Positions 37,901-52,900 of a stretch of DNA of 64,000 bases are shown in pieces (the first letter of the stretch is position 1; each line of letters begins with the position of its first letter). Below the pieces are notes generated by a model, which was given only the letters and a program-made list of their open reading frames with translations, searched no databases and was not told where the DNA came from. The DNA is taken from assembly GCA_029204225.1 (NCBI GenBank), contig CM055101.1, positions 38,545,374 through 38,609,373 on the forward strand, in the 5' to 3' direction. Source of the stretch: Diphasiastrum complanatum (Eukaryota; Streptophyta; Lycopodiopsida; Lycopodiales; Lycopodiaceae). Position numbers and translations under genes: made by a program.

Positions 37901-40900
37901 CAGATAAATAGATTATCCTAACCATTCTAGGATTCTCATCTATTGCTAAATTATTTTGAAACAACGGTATCCAGATTCATCTGAATCCTAGAATTTATAT
38001 AAAATCATGCCCTACTAAAATTAAGATTTACAGAGATGCACATAGTTGCTATCCCAATCTAGCTCAACTCTGAGCATATCTACTTTTAAGCAGAGTACAA
38101 GATAAAAAAATATCGAGATTAGCACTACTTTGCCCATTTTCCACTTCCAGTTCTAGAAATACATTAGAGTTCAACCTGGTATTATGACACCCTGGAAAGC
38201 TTCCACCTATGTGTCCTAGTGAGTCAACCTGGATTTTCGCCATCACTTATTAAGCAGGGGATGTGCCAATGATTCTCTAATGCTCTTCTGAATAACCGCT
38301 TTCAGTTAATGGAATTTTCCAAATCAGCAGTATGGATTAGAAGATTAAATGAGCATTATGATACGATTCACAATGACCATATTTAAGACCAAAAAAGTTA
38401 AATTCAATATAGATCCTAGATCTGACTTTCCCTCTTCCACAGAGATGTCATCAAGAGTTACGTTACTCTACTCTTTTAATTTCTTAGAGATCTGCAATTT
38501 TAAAAGTCTATGGAGTCCATGACATTCCTACTCACATCATCAGCACCCAAGAGAAGATGCAGATCACATACATGAAGATGCATCCGCATTAGCTTCCATC
38601 TATTTATGCAAAGACTAACATGCTGAGTTGTTTTTCTCTCTCCTCTACCATCTCTCATCTCTATCTGAGGGTTTAGCACATAATTTAGGCCTTTTCAGCT
38701 AAAATCATAAGTCACGAATGTCATAGCATTTTTCACAGAGTCTGGAGCAGCTGAAACTGAAATGGTTCATCTGGGAGATGAAAATCTCTGATATGAAAGC
38801 AAAAATCGTAGGAGTGTTCTTGTTAAAGTTAAAACAAGCCAATACGGTAGGTATTGACTTAGCAAAATATTCCGTAAGTATCTATTAACAGATACTTACA
38901 GCTCATTACTTTCGCTTGTGAATTCAGATTAATGGGCGTCATTGATATTATAGAACACTAAGACATATGCAAGAAACTCAGAACTCTTAAAAAACTCTCT
39001 TAGCAACTCCTGCTTGAGAAATTAAAGACTCTGCACAAATAGTTGTGGTTCTGTAAGAATGTAACTTGTGTATATGCAAAAATTATGATATCCACAAGTT
39101 CAATCACATTTTATATGCTACTATCTATGCAGTCCAATGCCTAGGATAAGCTTCCTAGATTTTTTAGAGGAAGCTTAAGAGATCTATCTCAACCTCGTTA
39201 ATGTTGGCAAATATATTGATGCAAGTGAAAAAAAATTGGACATAGGAAAAAAAGTTTTTGTAGATGACTCAAACTGTTTCTGTATAGAAGTTGTTGGACT
39301 GAAAATATGAAGCACCATTTGACAGAAACCAGAAACTAGAAACTGGGAGAGGGGTTGTGGCTATACTTTACATATCCACCATGTACTCCAATCGAGTAGA
39401 GAGGGAGAGGTACTTGTCCATCCAGCTGATTATCATTCAAGTATCTGCAACAAGACCTTGTCAATGTCTATTGTAAGAACTGGCACCTGCTGTTGGGGAA
39501 AAGGAATAAGCAACAAGCTAGAAAGATTAAAACATACTTGTTTTCAAGATGGAAAGCTCTATGAACAAGGTTGGATGTTTACAGCATATATGTTTTTTGG
39601 TATTATCAACGCGTGGGATCACATAGAATCGAACTTGGGTGGGCGAACCCAACTCAAGCATGATACACCAACTCACCACGTGTGGGAAGATTAGCATGAA
39701 ACAAGGATGACAGTCTCAAAGTATTGTGCATGTAGATGTTTCATTCTCTTTTTCCTCACTCTTGATAGTTCTCTACGATCTATTTTCTTCCTTCCTTTTA
39801 CTTCCTAGTCTGAATTGTTGGTTCTGTAGTGTATCTTTAATTTTTGTAATCCAAGTTGATAATGCCTTGAATTTGACATGCTAAGCCAAAAACGTGACAG
39901 CCTTGAAAGGGTAAAAGGAAGCATCCCTATGTGGTTGATGGATATGTATGGGCCTGATGGTACATCCACATAGCCAATGAAACCAACATAGAGTTTTGGA
40001 TAGGGACGGGTAGTAGGGGCAGTTGCAAGCTCACAGGCAGGGCCTAGTAGAGCACGAACAGGGCCTAGTATGGGTGCAAGGCCTAGTACATCACGGGCAA
40101 GGCCTAGTACAGCACGGGATGGGCATGGTTTAGGTGCAATGCATGGTCCAGGCGAGGCCACTTCAGTTCCATCCGCAGCAGCAGGGCCTAGTTTAGGTCC
40201 ACGAGTTTCACCCGATCATGTTGGATTAGTGGCAGCGGTTCCTTCTCGTCCCTCATCGTCATCATCAGCAGATCATAGATGCACCACATGCTTTGACGGA
40301 TCCTGCTAAGGAGAGTGACACACCTCCAGCACCTGACACTACACGGTCAAACACACCCACAGCTCACTCCATCCATCACATCCATGGGGCGTGCTAGACC
40401 AGGAGCGCCCTATACACAGCAGAGAGGGGTTAGGCCCATAGACAGCAGACTCTTGATGAATCTGGGTGGTAGAGAGAGTAGCATGCCCCGTGCACTCGAT
40501 TGGTTGGCCAGTTCATTTACGAGTGCAGCAGCCCTTTCACTTTCATATTCAATTAGGGTTTATTGGATGCTAAGTGGGCTAGCGCCGTTCTACAGGAGTG
40601 TTTCTGAGCATTTTGAGAGCCCTGAAGCTTATAGATTGGAGCCCTATGGTGGATTGCTAGTCCTTGGGCAGACTTTGAGCATCTACTGTTGTCTAGCCTG
40701 TTTTTCTCTTTGCTTTTGTAAAAATCAGCCTCCTTAGATTTGTGAAAGTGTTTGTAACTTTTTCAATTCTCAGTATTTTTCGAATCTGACAGTTGCTATA
40801 GTCATCTAGTGGTAGGTCGCTGGTGGGGTAGAGCCTATCAAATCCCTGTTCCGTGTTTTCTTCTTGTTTTCAAAGATTGTCAGTTTCAAACCCTTGTTTA

Positions 40901-43900
40901 CTGGTTCTTCAAGGAAAAGAGTTTGTGCGTTGCCAGAATTCGGCTGTCAAGGATCTATTATGTCTAGTTCTTTTAGGAATTCAGGGTAGTCCCTCTGTGT
41001 AGCTTGTTTGGGGTGAAAAAAGCTTATTTGTGCTTTGTTTCAAGTACTTTAGTTGCTGGGTTTTTGCATAATTTTTCAAGTTGCTTTGTGTTTCCTAGCT
41101 AGTTTTTGCTATGGCATCTTCTAGTGATACTACACATGATTCTCAGAGGATCGATGCACTTTCTGCCAAAGTCGATGGCATGAAGCTGATGGTAAAGCAG
41201 ATCTTAGAACAATTGAAGTCTAGCCATGCACCTGAAAGAGTTAGTGCTACAACGAATTTGGGTGGTGAGCCTGGTTCAATTAAAAGAGATGCAGATCTTG
41301 GCAGGAAGCACAAGTTGAAGTCCATTAAGGACTTGAAACCTCCAAAGTTTGTAGGTGCAATAGTTATAAGAACCACAGATGCAGTGGAAAATTGGCTGCA
41401 AAAATGGGAAAAGGCCTTTCAAATGTGTGGAATTACCGGTGATTCAGGGATGATTGCTGAAGCTACCTATCGATTATAGGAATCGGCACAATGATGGTGG
41501 AGAAAAGTTGAAAAAGATGGCCTTGTAACGGATTCTTGGAAGGCATTTTGACAATTGCTTGTAAAAAATTGAAGCCATGCAATGGCGGACAAGCCTCAAG
41601 CAAGGCAATCGATCGGTTATAGAGGCGTTGCTGAGAATCCTTGAGGAAGTGCCTATGTATTTATAGGTGTTTTATTTCATCGAAGGTCTCAAGGAGAGTT
41701 TGCGGCCTTTTGTGTGAAAGGAGCAAACACACACTATTCAGAATGCCATTCAGATGGCTATTTATTATGAAGATGGGAAGAAGTCCCATGAACCAGCTGT
41801 AGGAACCTCGAGTGGTCAAGCCCAAGGGCGCCAAATGCCTTGGGGACCAAAGGCCAGTGGCAAGGACAAGGGCAAGCTCTAGGTGACCGAAAGGGTAAAG
41901 GGGTTGATGCTTTGAAAGGCAAAGGGTTGTATGGGTGGCCTAATGCCAAGGGGGTCACCACTCTATATTGTCGCCACAAGAACAAGAGAGGGCAAAAAGA
42001 GAGAATCTATGCTTTGGATGCTTGGGACAACATCGGTGGAAGGAATGTCGACGAAACCAGATGAGAACCACCTATAATCTTCAAGTACTGCAACAGCAAG
42101 AGCCAATGGAATTGGAAGAGATCTTGCCAGAAGCTAATTCTGATGTTCCTCGTTTGATGAATGTTTCTGTGGTGTGGAAGTGTTACGAGCACGTGACCAG
42201 TGCCGAACCCTAGAGAACACAGGAGGTCAGATACCACAGTCAGGGTCGCGTCCAGTGTACACGACCAACAGGACAAGACAGTGTGAGTAGTGTGCCCTAG
42301 CACGGTCCATAGCTATGGCGGGCCTAACACAGTCTAGGGACCCTGCCAGCAGAATAGGGCCCCCTGTTGGGTCCCGACGTGCGGTCGGCCACGTCAGTGC
42401 CACGTGGCCGACACTTGGCAGTATGCATGCTACCAGTCCTCACACTAGGCTAGGAGGGGCTTACTCCATATCAGGGAGTAGGCAAGGTTGGGTGGATCTG
42501 TTAGTGTTTGCCCTACTGTGGTGTTAGGATCTATCACATTGGTATCAGAGCCATCTCCTTCTTTGGGAGTTCAGTTTTCAGCAGTGGAGAAAGTAGATGG
42601 ATTGCTCAGAACTTCTTAAAAATTTCAAAAATCTAGAAGGCAGGGCCAGCGCTGGAGAATCAGTGGTATACTGAGAAAATCTTGGTGCAAACTTCTATTT
42701 TTCCACATAGGATTTGAGTCAAAATTGAGGAGCAGGTCCAGCGCTGCCAGATCAGACTTCAATTCTGATTTTTGAGTGGAAATTTAGTGAATTCTCAACG
42801 GTTCCAGGGCAGGAAGCTTGGTATAGATCTAGCGCTCCTAGAGCTGTAGAAAAATCAGAGATTGAGATACTTTTTGGGCCCCAAATCAGTAGAAATTGGG
42901 CCAGACAGGTTGCTGCCCAATCAGCGAGGGTAGGAACTTGAAATTATCGGAGTTTTCTTGCATTTTTTTTGGACTTTACTCGGTTTTTGGGGAGCTCCAG
43001 GGCTGCACACAGATCAGCGAGCAGCTGTGTATTGTACTTCACATTTTTGAATAAATTTCTAGCTTCAGATCTGAGTTTTTCGGAGCAGCAATGGTGCATT
43101 TCAGACAGCGAGGGGGGAGAGCAAGAAAATTCAGATTTTCCTTGCATCTTTTTTGGCTTTCTACTCAATTTTTCAGAGCCACAAGTCTGCTAATAGCTCA
43201 GCGAGCAACTTCCTCCAAAAATCCGGAAATTTGAAACACTGTTTGAGCTTCAAACTTGGATTTTCCAGGACAGCAGGTCTGAGATTGGTTGTGGAAGAGC
43301 TGAGAGGATCCCTCTTTGTATTTTCTTTGGAAGTACAGTCCTCAGAAATAGCTAAGTCTTCTTTCCCTCTTTTGTACAGTTATAAATTAGTCTTTTCGAC
43401 TTTTTTTTGAGAGGAAACGTTAGGCACTCTTTTTCTATCTCTAAAAATGACCACTTCTCCGGGACCTGATCAACCCCTGACAAGAGGCATTGATGGATTA
43501 GAAACGCAATCCCTGAGGTTCAATAAAGGGAAAGAACCAATGGAAGTTGAAGAACAGGAACAATTCGCCGAAGAACTCGATGAATTGGTTACCAAAGGGC
43601 AGTTTCTCCACTTGGTAACTGAAGTGGATGAACTGAAGTTGGCATTAGCCAATTTCAAGTCCAGTGTGAATGAGTCGTTCGCTAAACTCAAAGGCTTGAT
43701 TTTGAGTTCCACAAAAGGAAGCCTTCCCTCCACTTCTCCGTTGTCCCCTTCTCCACTTCCATCAGTTTCGGGTGAGCCTATGCGGTCTCACCCCAGTGTT
43801 TTTAACGACTTAAAACCTCCTACTTTTATTAGGGAAGAGAAGGATAGAAACGCAGACATTCTACAAACCTTCCTCAGCACATGGAAGAACATTCATGCTC

Positions 43901-46900
43901 TTAAACAGACCCCTGACCATTTCGAAGCTATTGAGGCCCATGGCCTATAAGTGGTGGTTAAATCTCCAGGAGACTGGGCAGATTCCCCAGTCATGGAAGG
44001 CCTTTGAAGAAGCCTTCCTAAGAGAATTCCTACTAGATAATGAACTTGATAGAGCCTGGGAAGCCTGGGAGAAAACAGTAATGGACAAGTCCCTAATCCA
44101 ATACATCTCGTAGTATCGAGAAGCAATTTTAAAAATAAAAAATATGCATGACTATCAGAAAGTCAGGGGATTTGTCTGTGGCCTCAGAGATGAATATAAA
44201 GTAGAGGTTCAAAGAAACTCGCCTACTACCCTAGAGCAAGCTCTTAGATATGCTCAAATTTATGATGATTCAGTGAGTAGGAAGAGGGCGAGACAGCCAC
44301 CTCCTCAGAAAGACTTTCAGTTTAAAAAGAAATTTTTAAAAAGAAAGAAAGAAGATAAAGTTAAGGGTGAAGCTCCTTAGAAACGCCCATCGCTCATACA
44401 GCCCTTAAAACTAGAAGATTTTGAGAAAGCCAAACAAGAACGTTTGTGCTTTGTGTGCATGGGCAAGGGATACACAGTCAGACAGTGTCCCAAGGGGCCT
44501 TTCACTAAGAACGATAAAAAAGATAAAAAACAAGGTCATCTTGTTCAGACCGTACGTTTCCCCAATGGCTCGGCAGCTTCCGAGATCAAAGTGTATCATG
44601 AAGACCATAAACATTGTTGCCAGCTGACCTCTGCAATGCTAGTGAGACCCTTCAGTTTTGGGCCGCATGACCTAGTACGTATGCATGGGAAAGTTGATAA
44701 CCAGTCAGTTAGAGTTATGGTTGATGATGGGGCGACCCATAATTTCATCAACTACACCCTACTTAAAAAACTTAAACTTCCAGAAGTACCTAGTCATCAT
44801 AGGTGCACAGTTTCATTAGCTCAAGGTGAAGATAAGAAAATTTGGGAAACTATGGTAAGTAACTTAAACCTTGGTATTTAGGGGTACCAAGATGAAATAA
44901 TTTTTCAGATAATGCACCTGGATCGCACAGACATTGTTCTCGGGAGAGATTGGCTCTACAGTTTAGGACCTTCCCTCCACAAAAGTTATCAGGAGAACAC
45001 CCTCAGCTTTCAGCATAAAGGCCGAGAGATCCAGTTGCATGGGGAGCATGATGTTCCCAACAGTCCTATGGTCTGCAGTTCAGAGCTCTGTCAGCTAATC
45101 AGAGACGACGACCATCAGGTATTCTTATGTGACTTCCAGTTTATTCCTGAAGTTTCTATTTCCAGTTCTTTGCAGCAGAAAATCAGTAAATTAGAAGCTT
45201 TATTGTCTATATTTAAAGATGTTTTTCCTGAAGATTTATCACATGGTTTACCACCTAGTAGATAAGTAGATCATGTAATAAACCTAGTACCAGGTACAAC
45301 ACCTGTTTCTAAACCTCCGTATCAGGTCAGCCGAACAGAGGATGAGGAAATAACTAGGCAGTTAACGGATTATCTTGGGAAAGGCCAAATTCAGACCAGT
45401 AGTTCACCATGGGCCTCACTAGTCCTTTTGGTAAAAAAGAAAGAGGGGTCTATGCGTCTTTGCCTAGATTACAGAGCCCTCAATAAAGTCACAATCAAGA
45501 ATAAGTATCCTATGCCTCGGGCAGACGAGTTGTTTGATCAACTCGACGGGGCTAAATTTTTCAGTAAAATAGACCTCAGATCGGGATATCATCAAGTCCG
45601 TATAAAGTCGGAAGATGTCCCGAAAACAGCTTTTAGGGCTCGTCATGGTCATTATGAGTTTAAGATGATGCCATTTGGGCTCGCGAATGCTCCAGCTACC
45701 TTTATGACCTTGATCAACAGTGTCCTCAGACCATACTTGGGTAAGTTTGTAGTCGTATTTTTAGATGACATCCTCGTTTACAGCAAAACGAAGAAGGAGC
45801 ACCTAAAACACCTCAGAAAGGTGTTTCGACTGCTTAGAAAGCATAAGCTTTATGATAAAGAATCCAAGTGTGAATTCTTCGTTGAAGAAGTAGCTTATTT
45901 GGGTCACATTATCTCGGCAGATGGGATTAAGATGGACCCCAATAAGGTTAAAGCCATACTCAGTTGGCTGAGACCTCAGAATATTCTAGAGCGTCAGATC
46001 TTTCTTGGTTTGGCGGGATATTATAGACGATTTGTCAAGGAATATGCTCAGATAGCAGTTCCCATGACAAATCTTCTTAAGGGGAAGGGAAAGGAGTTCA
46101 TTTGGGAGTCCGCACAGCAGGAGAGCTTTGATGCTGTCAAAACAACCTTAGCCACAGTACTAGTTTTAAAAGTCGTCAACCCCAATCAGCCATTTGTGGT
46201 CAAAACAGATGCTAGCGACATTGTAGTTGGTGCTGTACTAACTCAGGGTGGACGACCAGTTGCGTTCGAGAGTAAAAAACTCGAGCCAGCTCAGACTAGG
46301 TATAGTGCCTATGAAAAGGAACTCTTTTCTAAGTCCATGCCCTTAAGACTTGGAGGCATTATTTGTATGGTGCCAACTTTGAGGTCCTGACAGACCATGA
46401 AAGTCAAAGATACCTTTGCAATCAACCTGACCTTAGAGGTCGGAAAGCTCGTTGGGCAAAGTTGATGCAAGAGTTTGATATGTCTATCAGATATAGACGG
46501 GGAAAATTCAATACAGTAGCAGATGCCCTTAGTAGAATGCCTATGATAAACGAGCAAAGTTTTACTCAGATTCGTAATGAGTTACTCTAGTCCTTGAGAG
46601 GGAAGTGCCAGCATGACACATTCTTCTCTACTATTTGGAACTCAGTCCAGAGAAAACAGTTACAGAATCCAGAACCAGTTCCCGGGGTTGGTGCCAGTTC
46701 ATCCAAGAATACGACAGCTTCCGTTGAGGATGATGATGAGTCCGAGTATAAGTCAGATGACGTTGAGGATTCTGAGCCTGTATTACCCAAGCAAACCCCA
46801 GTGGTTGAGGGTCAGTTGACTCAAGGATTCAAATGGAAACAGTATTCCATTCAAGATGAGTACTTGCTCTATAGAGATAGAGTATGGGTTCCAAATTCAG

Positions 46901-49900
46901 AGGATTATAGGCAGCGGTCCTATATGAATGTCATGACAATCCTAGTGCGGAGCACGCAGGCATACAGAAGACCTATGACCTTCTTCGTAGGCAATTTTTC
47001 TGGCCCGGTATGAAAAAGGGCGTCCAACAATATGTAACTAGTTGCCAGAAATGTCAAGTAAATAAAGCAGAGCGTTTAAAGGCAGGAGAGTATCAGCTGG
47101 TAAATGGGAGAGTATCTCCATGGATTTTATAGTAGGCCTGCCTAAAACCCAAAAGGGTAATGACGCTATATGGGTCACAGTTGACCGTCTGACCAAAATG
47201 GCTCATTTTATTCCGACCAAAACAACCGTTAGAGCTCTAGAGTTAGCAAGGTTGTTTGTAGACGGACTATTTAAATTGTACGGTCTACCTTCCGGCATAG
47301 TCAGCGACCGGGACAATAATTTTTTTGGAAATTTTTGGAGGGCAGTACTCCATTATCTCCATAATATAACAGTGCCAAACATTCGGCTACGGAATACAAC
47401 CCATTTATGCTGATGTACGGTTTTCAGCCACACTCACCCACAGTTGTAGGGTTTAAACAAGAAAAAGTTGAAGCAGCCAGAAACGTTTTAGAGGACCTAA
47501 ACCAGATGATAGAACATGCTAAGCGTAGCATTAGGCAACCCCAGGATCGAGCCAGGCATTATGCAGATCCACACAGACGGGATGTGCAGTTCTCCGCTTG
47601 TGAGAAAGTCTACTTGAGAGTCCCAGTTGACTCTAAAACCCTCAAATCAGGGTGTGTGCTAAGTTGTCTCCTAGGTATTGTGGTCCCTTTACCATCAGTT
47701 CGAGACTATGCGACAGTATTAAGGTTTTTCCAGTCTTTCATGTAAGCTAGTTACGAAAGGCCTTAGCCAGATCAGAAAATCTGGTAGGGGACAGTGTTCT
47801 AGTTCTCCCATTGGATTCTCAGCAACCTCCACATGAGCTAGAAGAGATTCTTGATAGTAGAGAGACGCAGACTCGTCATAGTCTATATCGAGAATATCTG
47901 GTCAAGTGGAATGATCAGCCTGTTGAGAATGCCACTTGGGAAAGAGGTAGCGTCCTTCGCAAGATTTTTCCAGACTTTGTCTTAGAGGACCAAGACGATT
48001 CTTAAGGGGGAGGGAGTGTTACGAGCACGTGACCAGGGCCGAACCCTAGAGAACACAGGAGGTCAGATACCACAGTCAAGGTCGTGTCCTAGTGTACACG
48101 ACCAACAGGTCAAGACAGTGTGAGTAGTGTCCCCTAGCACGGTCCATAGCTATGGCGGGCCTACACAGTCTAGGGACCCTGTCAATAGGATAGGGCCCCC
48201 TGTTGGGTCCCGACGTGCGGTCGGCCACGTCAGTGCCACATGGCCGACACTTGGCAGTATGCATGCTACCAGTCCTCACACTAGGCTAGGAGGGGCTTAC
48301 TCCATATCAGTGAGTAGGCAAGGTTGGGTGGATCAGTGTTTGCCCTACTGTGGTGTTAGGATCTTTACAGGAAGGAGGACACGGCTCCTCCAGTGACGTT
48401 ATCAAAAGCGGCGCAGCATGGGTATCAATTTCCTGACACTTCTTTCATAGTTATGCGTGGACAGCTTTGTGGTAGAAGTATTTTAGTTCTATTTGACATT
48501 GGGTCCTCGCATAATAATTGTCCAAATACCAGTACACAGTCAAGATGGCTGATGGAAAGGGTACAGAGATTTGGGACATGAGGGTTGTGAGTATGCCTTT
48601 AACTATTTAGAGTTATTCTGAGGAGATGGATTTTGAGATAACTCATTTGGCGTGCTTTAATGTCGTTCTGGGGATGTGTTGGCACACGATGCGGAAGTCT
48701 TCCATAGCCTGGAATACTCATATGTTTGAGTTTCAGCATGGTGGTAAGCTTCATTCCATCCATGTTGAGCGGGATGTGCTTCCAGGACCACTAGTCTCAG
48801 CTATGCAGTTCCGTAAGGTAAGCTGTGAAGGTATGTATGTTTGTTTTCTATTGGATATGACTACTAGTACTAGTGAGAGTAGCATGTGGCAGGTGCAAGA
48901 CAATACTTCAACTAACCTAGACCGTGAAATTAGGAGCGCGTTTGCATATGTATTTACTGATGATTTGCCATCTACATTACCGCCTAATAGGAATGTTAAA
49001 CATAAGATTGAGCTTATTCCCGGAACCTGTCCTGTAAATAGACCACCTTATAGAATGAGTTTGAGAGGAAGAGGAGGTGAGGAAGATGCTAGAGAATCTT
49101 GGCATATGTGTGTGGATTATCAAGGCCTTAACAAGATAACTACTAAGCATCAATATCCTATGCCATGTATTGATGATTTGCTTGATGCTCTTCATAGTGC
49201 TACTGTATTTAATAAGATAGGCTTGAAGAGTGGGTATCATCAGGCTAGAGTTCATGAAGAGGATGTTCGTAAAAAACTGCCTTCTGAACTTGGTTTAGTC
49301 ATTATGAGTATCTTGTGATGCCCTTTGGTTTAACTAATGCCCTAGCTACATTCATGATGTTGATGAATGAAGTACTTGTCAGAAATTATGAACTCTTGCA
49401 ACTTTGTCGTGAAGCGAAACAAAGCGAAGGGCAAACATACCCCGAAGACTAAAAGAAAAGTATTCGAGTTTCGGCCCGACAACCAGGTGGACGAAACACA
49501 ATGGAGGAAGACACGAAACAAAACGAAACAATTCGCATTGCCAACTAGCAGCTCGACAAGCGTGGTGTATTGTACCTCACGCTTAGCTGAAGTACAACGC
49601 GATAACAGAGAATAACTAACTATTTGATTAGCATTAACTTGTCTTGTGATTCTCTGATAAACTATCTTGTAAACTCCACACAGTGGAGATAAATACGTGT
49701 TTTTGATTAACACAAAGAGTGAGGACGAGAGAGAAAAAGATAGTGTACGGTTGTACATGAAAGTCTGCCAACGAGCAAAACACAACGACTGAGGTGAGGG
49801 TCAGGCCGCCAATGAGCGAGACACTGAATGACTCACCCGAAAACGTAAAACAGGAAATACAATTGTTCTCTTATCCACCTCTTCTTTGTTGGGTTGTCTT

Positions 49901-52900
49901 CTCGATTGATTTTGTCATGATCTGTGATCTTTCGTTGCTTGCTTAGGATCCTGAAAATAGAACAAAAGGATAAACAACGAAAAGCCCAAATTCCGCTACA
50001 TGGTATTAGAGCCCAAGGTTATCACTACATGATATCTGAGCAGTGATTCTCTAAGACAACACAATATGGCTACAATGATCTAGACGAGAATAGCAATCAG
50101 TCTTGATGGCGAAAACTACAAAGTATGGAAATTCAAAATTAAAACACTTCTGAAGGGTGAAGGCATCTGGTCGGTGACCGAACTCACAAAGGTGCAGCCT
50201 TTAGAAGGAGACCCAAGGAGAGCTGAGTGGATCAGAAAAGATGAATTGCAATGGCAATCATTGTTTCGTCCATCAACGAAGAAATACTCATGCAGATCGA
50301 AGATTGTGAGAGCAGCCATGAAGCATGGGAAAGACTAAAGCAGAAGTACGAAGTGAGGACTACCGCTTCGGTGATGCACCTTCACAATCAGCTGCAATCT
50401 ATACGTTGGGATGGCAACCAGTTGGATCAACATGTTGAGAAGATCAAAACGATCTTCGCTCAACTCGCTGCATCTAGGCAGGAACACCAGGTCCCAGCAC
50501 CACAACAGCTGATGTACTTCATGAAATCCCTACCTACGTCCTATCAGCCATTGAGAATGCTCATACTGAGCCTACCAAATATGACATTCGAAAGAGCAAT
50601 CAGTCTTGTCGTTGATGAGAGAATGATGAGGGATGAAGGAGAAGGAAGCAGTGACCAGGAGAAGGCCCTTTTCATGAAGGGAAAGAAGAAGAACAAACCC
50701 AGACCCAGATTCGACAAGGTGAACACAAAGTCTTCGAGCAGAGGCAACGACAACCAACAAACATCCTCCTATGATCACTGTCACAAGCTGGGACACGAAG
50801 CCAACAAGTGTTGGTTTAACCCGACAATACCTTGCATGCACTGCAAGAAGAAGGGACATTCTACATACAACTGTAGATTCAACCAGAAAAGAAAAAACAA
50901 AGCTGACAAGGCAAATGTTGCAGAGTCGTCAAGGAATGCGGACAAAAGCGATGAGGCCTTCACAGTATTCGATGAAGCCTCGACAAGCTACACTGAACAA
51001 GACTGCGATTGATGTAGTGATTGATTCAGGAGCAACCTCACACATCACTTGCAACAAAAGAATCTTGATCAACTACAGAGAACTCGAAAACAACAGAGCA
51101 ATGATTCTAGGCAATGGGAGCCGACACGATGTCAAAGGCGTTGGAACTCTACAACTACGAACACTGTCAAGACAAGCAGAGCTGCCAGGGGCACTCTACG
51201 TACTCATTAAGAAAAGATCTACTATTAGTCTCCAAGATGGCAGATCTTGGAATTCGAGTTCTATTCGATGGCAATGTATGCCGGACGATCGAGAAAACAA
51301 CGAACAAGTTGTTGACAGTTGGATGCAGAGAAGGCAATCTCTACCAAGCCAAGATAATTAGCAATTTTGATAGCATACTAAATGCATTAGCAAACGAAGA
51401 TCGACTCTGGCATAGAAGAATGTATCATCTGAACATGAGGAGCCTCTATGACATGAGCAAGAAGGACGTAGTCACAAGTCTGAAAATATCCAGACCCAAT
51501 ATTGAGTTCCGCGAGGCCTATCAGAAAGGGAAACAACATCGGAATCCATTCGTGCACGAGGGAAGAAGAGCTAAAGAAGTTCTTGAGCTCATCCACTCAG
51601 ATGTTTGTGAACCGATGAAAGTTGATTCGCTCTCAGAATCGAGGAATTTCTTGATGGTCATTGATTAGTACAGCCGGATGACAACGATCTATTACTTGAA
51701 GAAGAAATCTGAAGTGTTTGACTCTTTCAAGAAGTTCGTAGCATTCGCAAAAAGACACACCTCAAAGAAGATTCAGATCATTAGGTCTGATAATGGAGGT
51801 GAGTACAAGAGCACAGAATTTTCAAGATTCTGCCAAGAACAAGGAATAGAGCATCAATTCACTCCTGCGTACACACCCGAATATAATGGTGTCACAGAAA
51901 GAAGAAACAGGACACTAGTCGAAGGAGCCATATCCATGATGGCACAGGCTCGATTGCCAAGTCCATTTTGGGCTGAGGCAATAGTTGCAGCGGTACCCCT
52001 ATAGAACAAATCAACAACGACATCCCTGGAATAGAAAACATCGTATAGGTAGAAAGCCTGATCTGTCATACGTGCGTGTATTCGGATGTGCAGCATACAA
52101 GCACATACCAAAGGAACAAAGAAACAAGCTCGACGAGAAGCCAGAGCAGACAATCATGGTGAGATACTCAAACGGATCACAAGTCTACAAACTCTACAAC
52201 CCAACCACGAAGAAAGTCATGTCGAGTAGAGATGTGAAGCTCGATGAGTCCACATTCCTTGGATTGAAGGATGAAAAAGGGCATGAGATCTTCACAATAC
52301 TGCCGATTCAGGAGGGAGATCAAGGGCAAACATCAAATCAAAATGTTGAGCCCCATACCCTAGAGCAGCAGGAAGTAGAAGAAGAAACATTCGAGCAACG
52401 ATGAATCGAACCCAAAAGGTCGACAAGACAAAGAAGACCTCCAGAACCATATACTGACAACCTTCAATGGAGCGAAGAAACAGAGTTCGAATACTGCAGC
52501 TTCACTGAAGAGCCAACAACATATCAAGAAGCTATCCAGAGAGTCCAGAAGGTGAATTCTGGAAGCAGGCAATGTCATAGGAAATCGAATCAATGAGGCA
52601 AAACGAGGCATAGACACTAGAGCCACTGCCCGAAAATAAAAGATCGTCGATTGTAAACGGGTCTACAAAAGAAAAATCAAGTTAGATGGCAATGTCGAAC
52701 GATACAAGGCAATGCTTGTCGCGAAAGGCTACACGCAAAGGTACGTCGATTACTTCGATACGTATTCACCAATGGTGAAAATGACAAGCATTCGACTGCT
52801 CCTTGCATACGCAACTCAATACAATCTGAAAATTCACCAGATTGATGTAAAGACAGCCTTTCTCCATGGAGATCTAGAGGAAGAAATCTTCATGAAGCAG

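Larger units (their letters stand above)
42181..48369 (+). mobile_element. Nested Ty3/gypsy chromovirus with both LTRs
   Basis: Complete in outline: 5' LTR 42181-42538, primer binding site at 42540, long leader, gag (43447 to about 44500), protease, RT, RNase H, integrase, chromodomain (ending 48005), polypurine tract and 3' LTR 48017-48369. Flanked by GGAAG on both sides. The coding parts carry stops and frameshifts, and integrase has lost its third catalytic residue, so the copy is not autonomous. The LTRs differ by roughly a dozen substitutions and a few small indels by eye, so insertion is not very recent. Confidence 0.95.
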
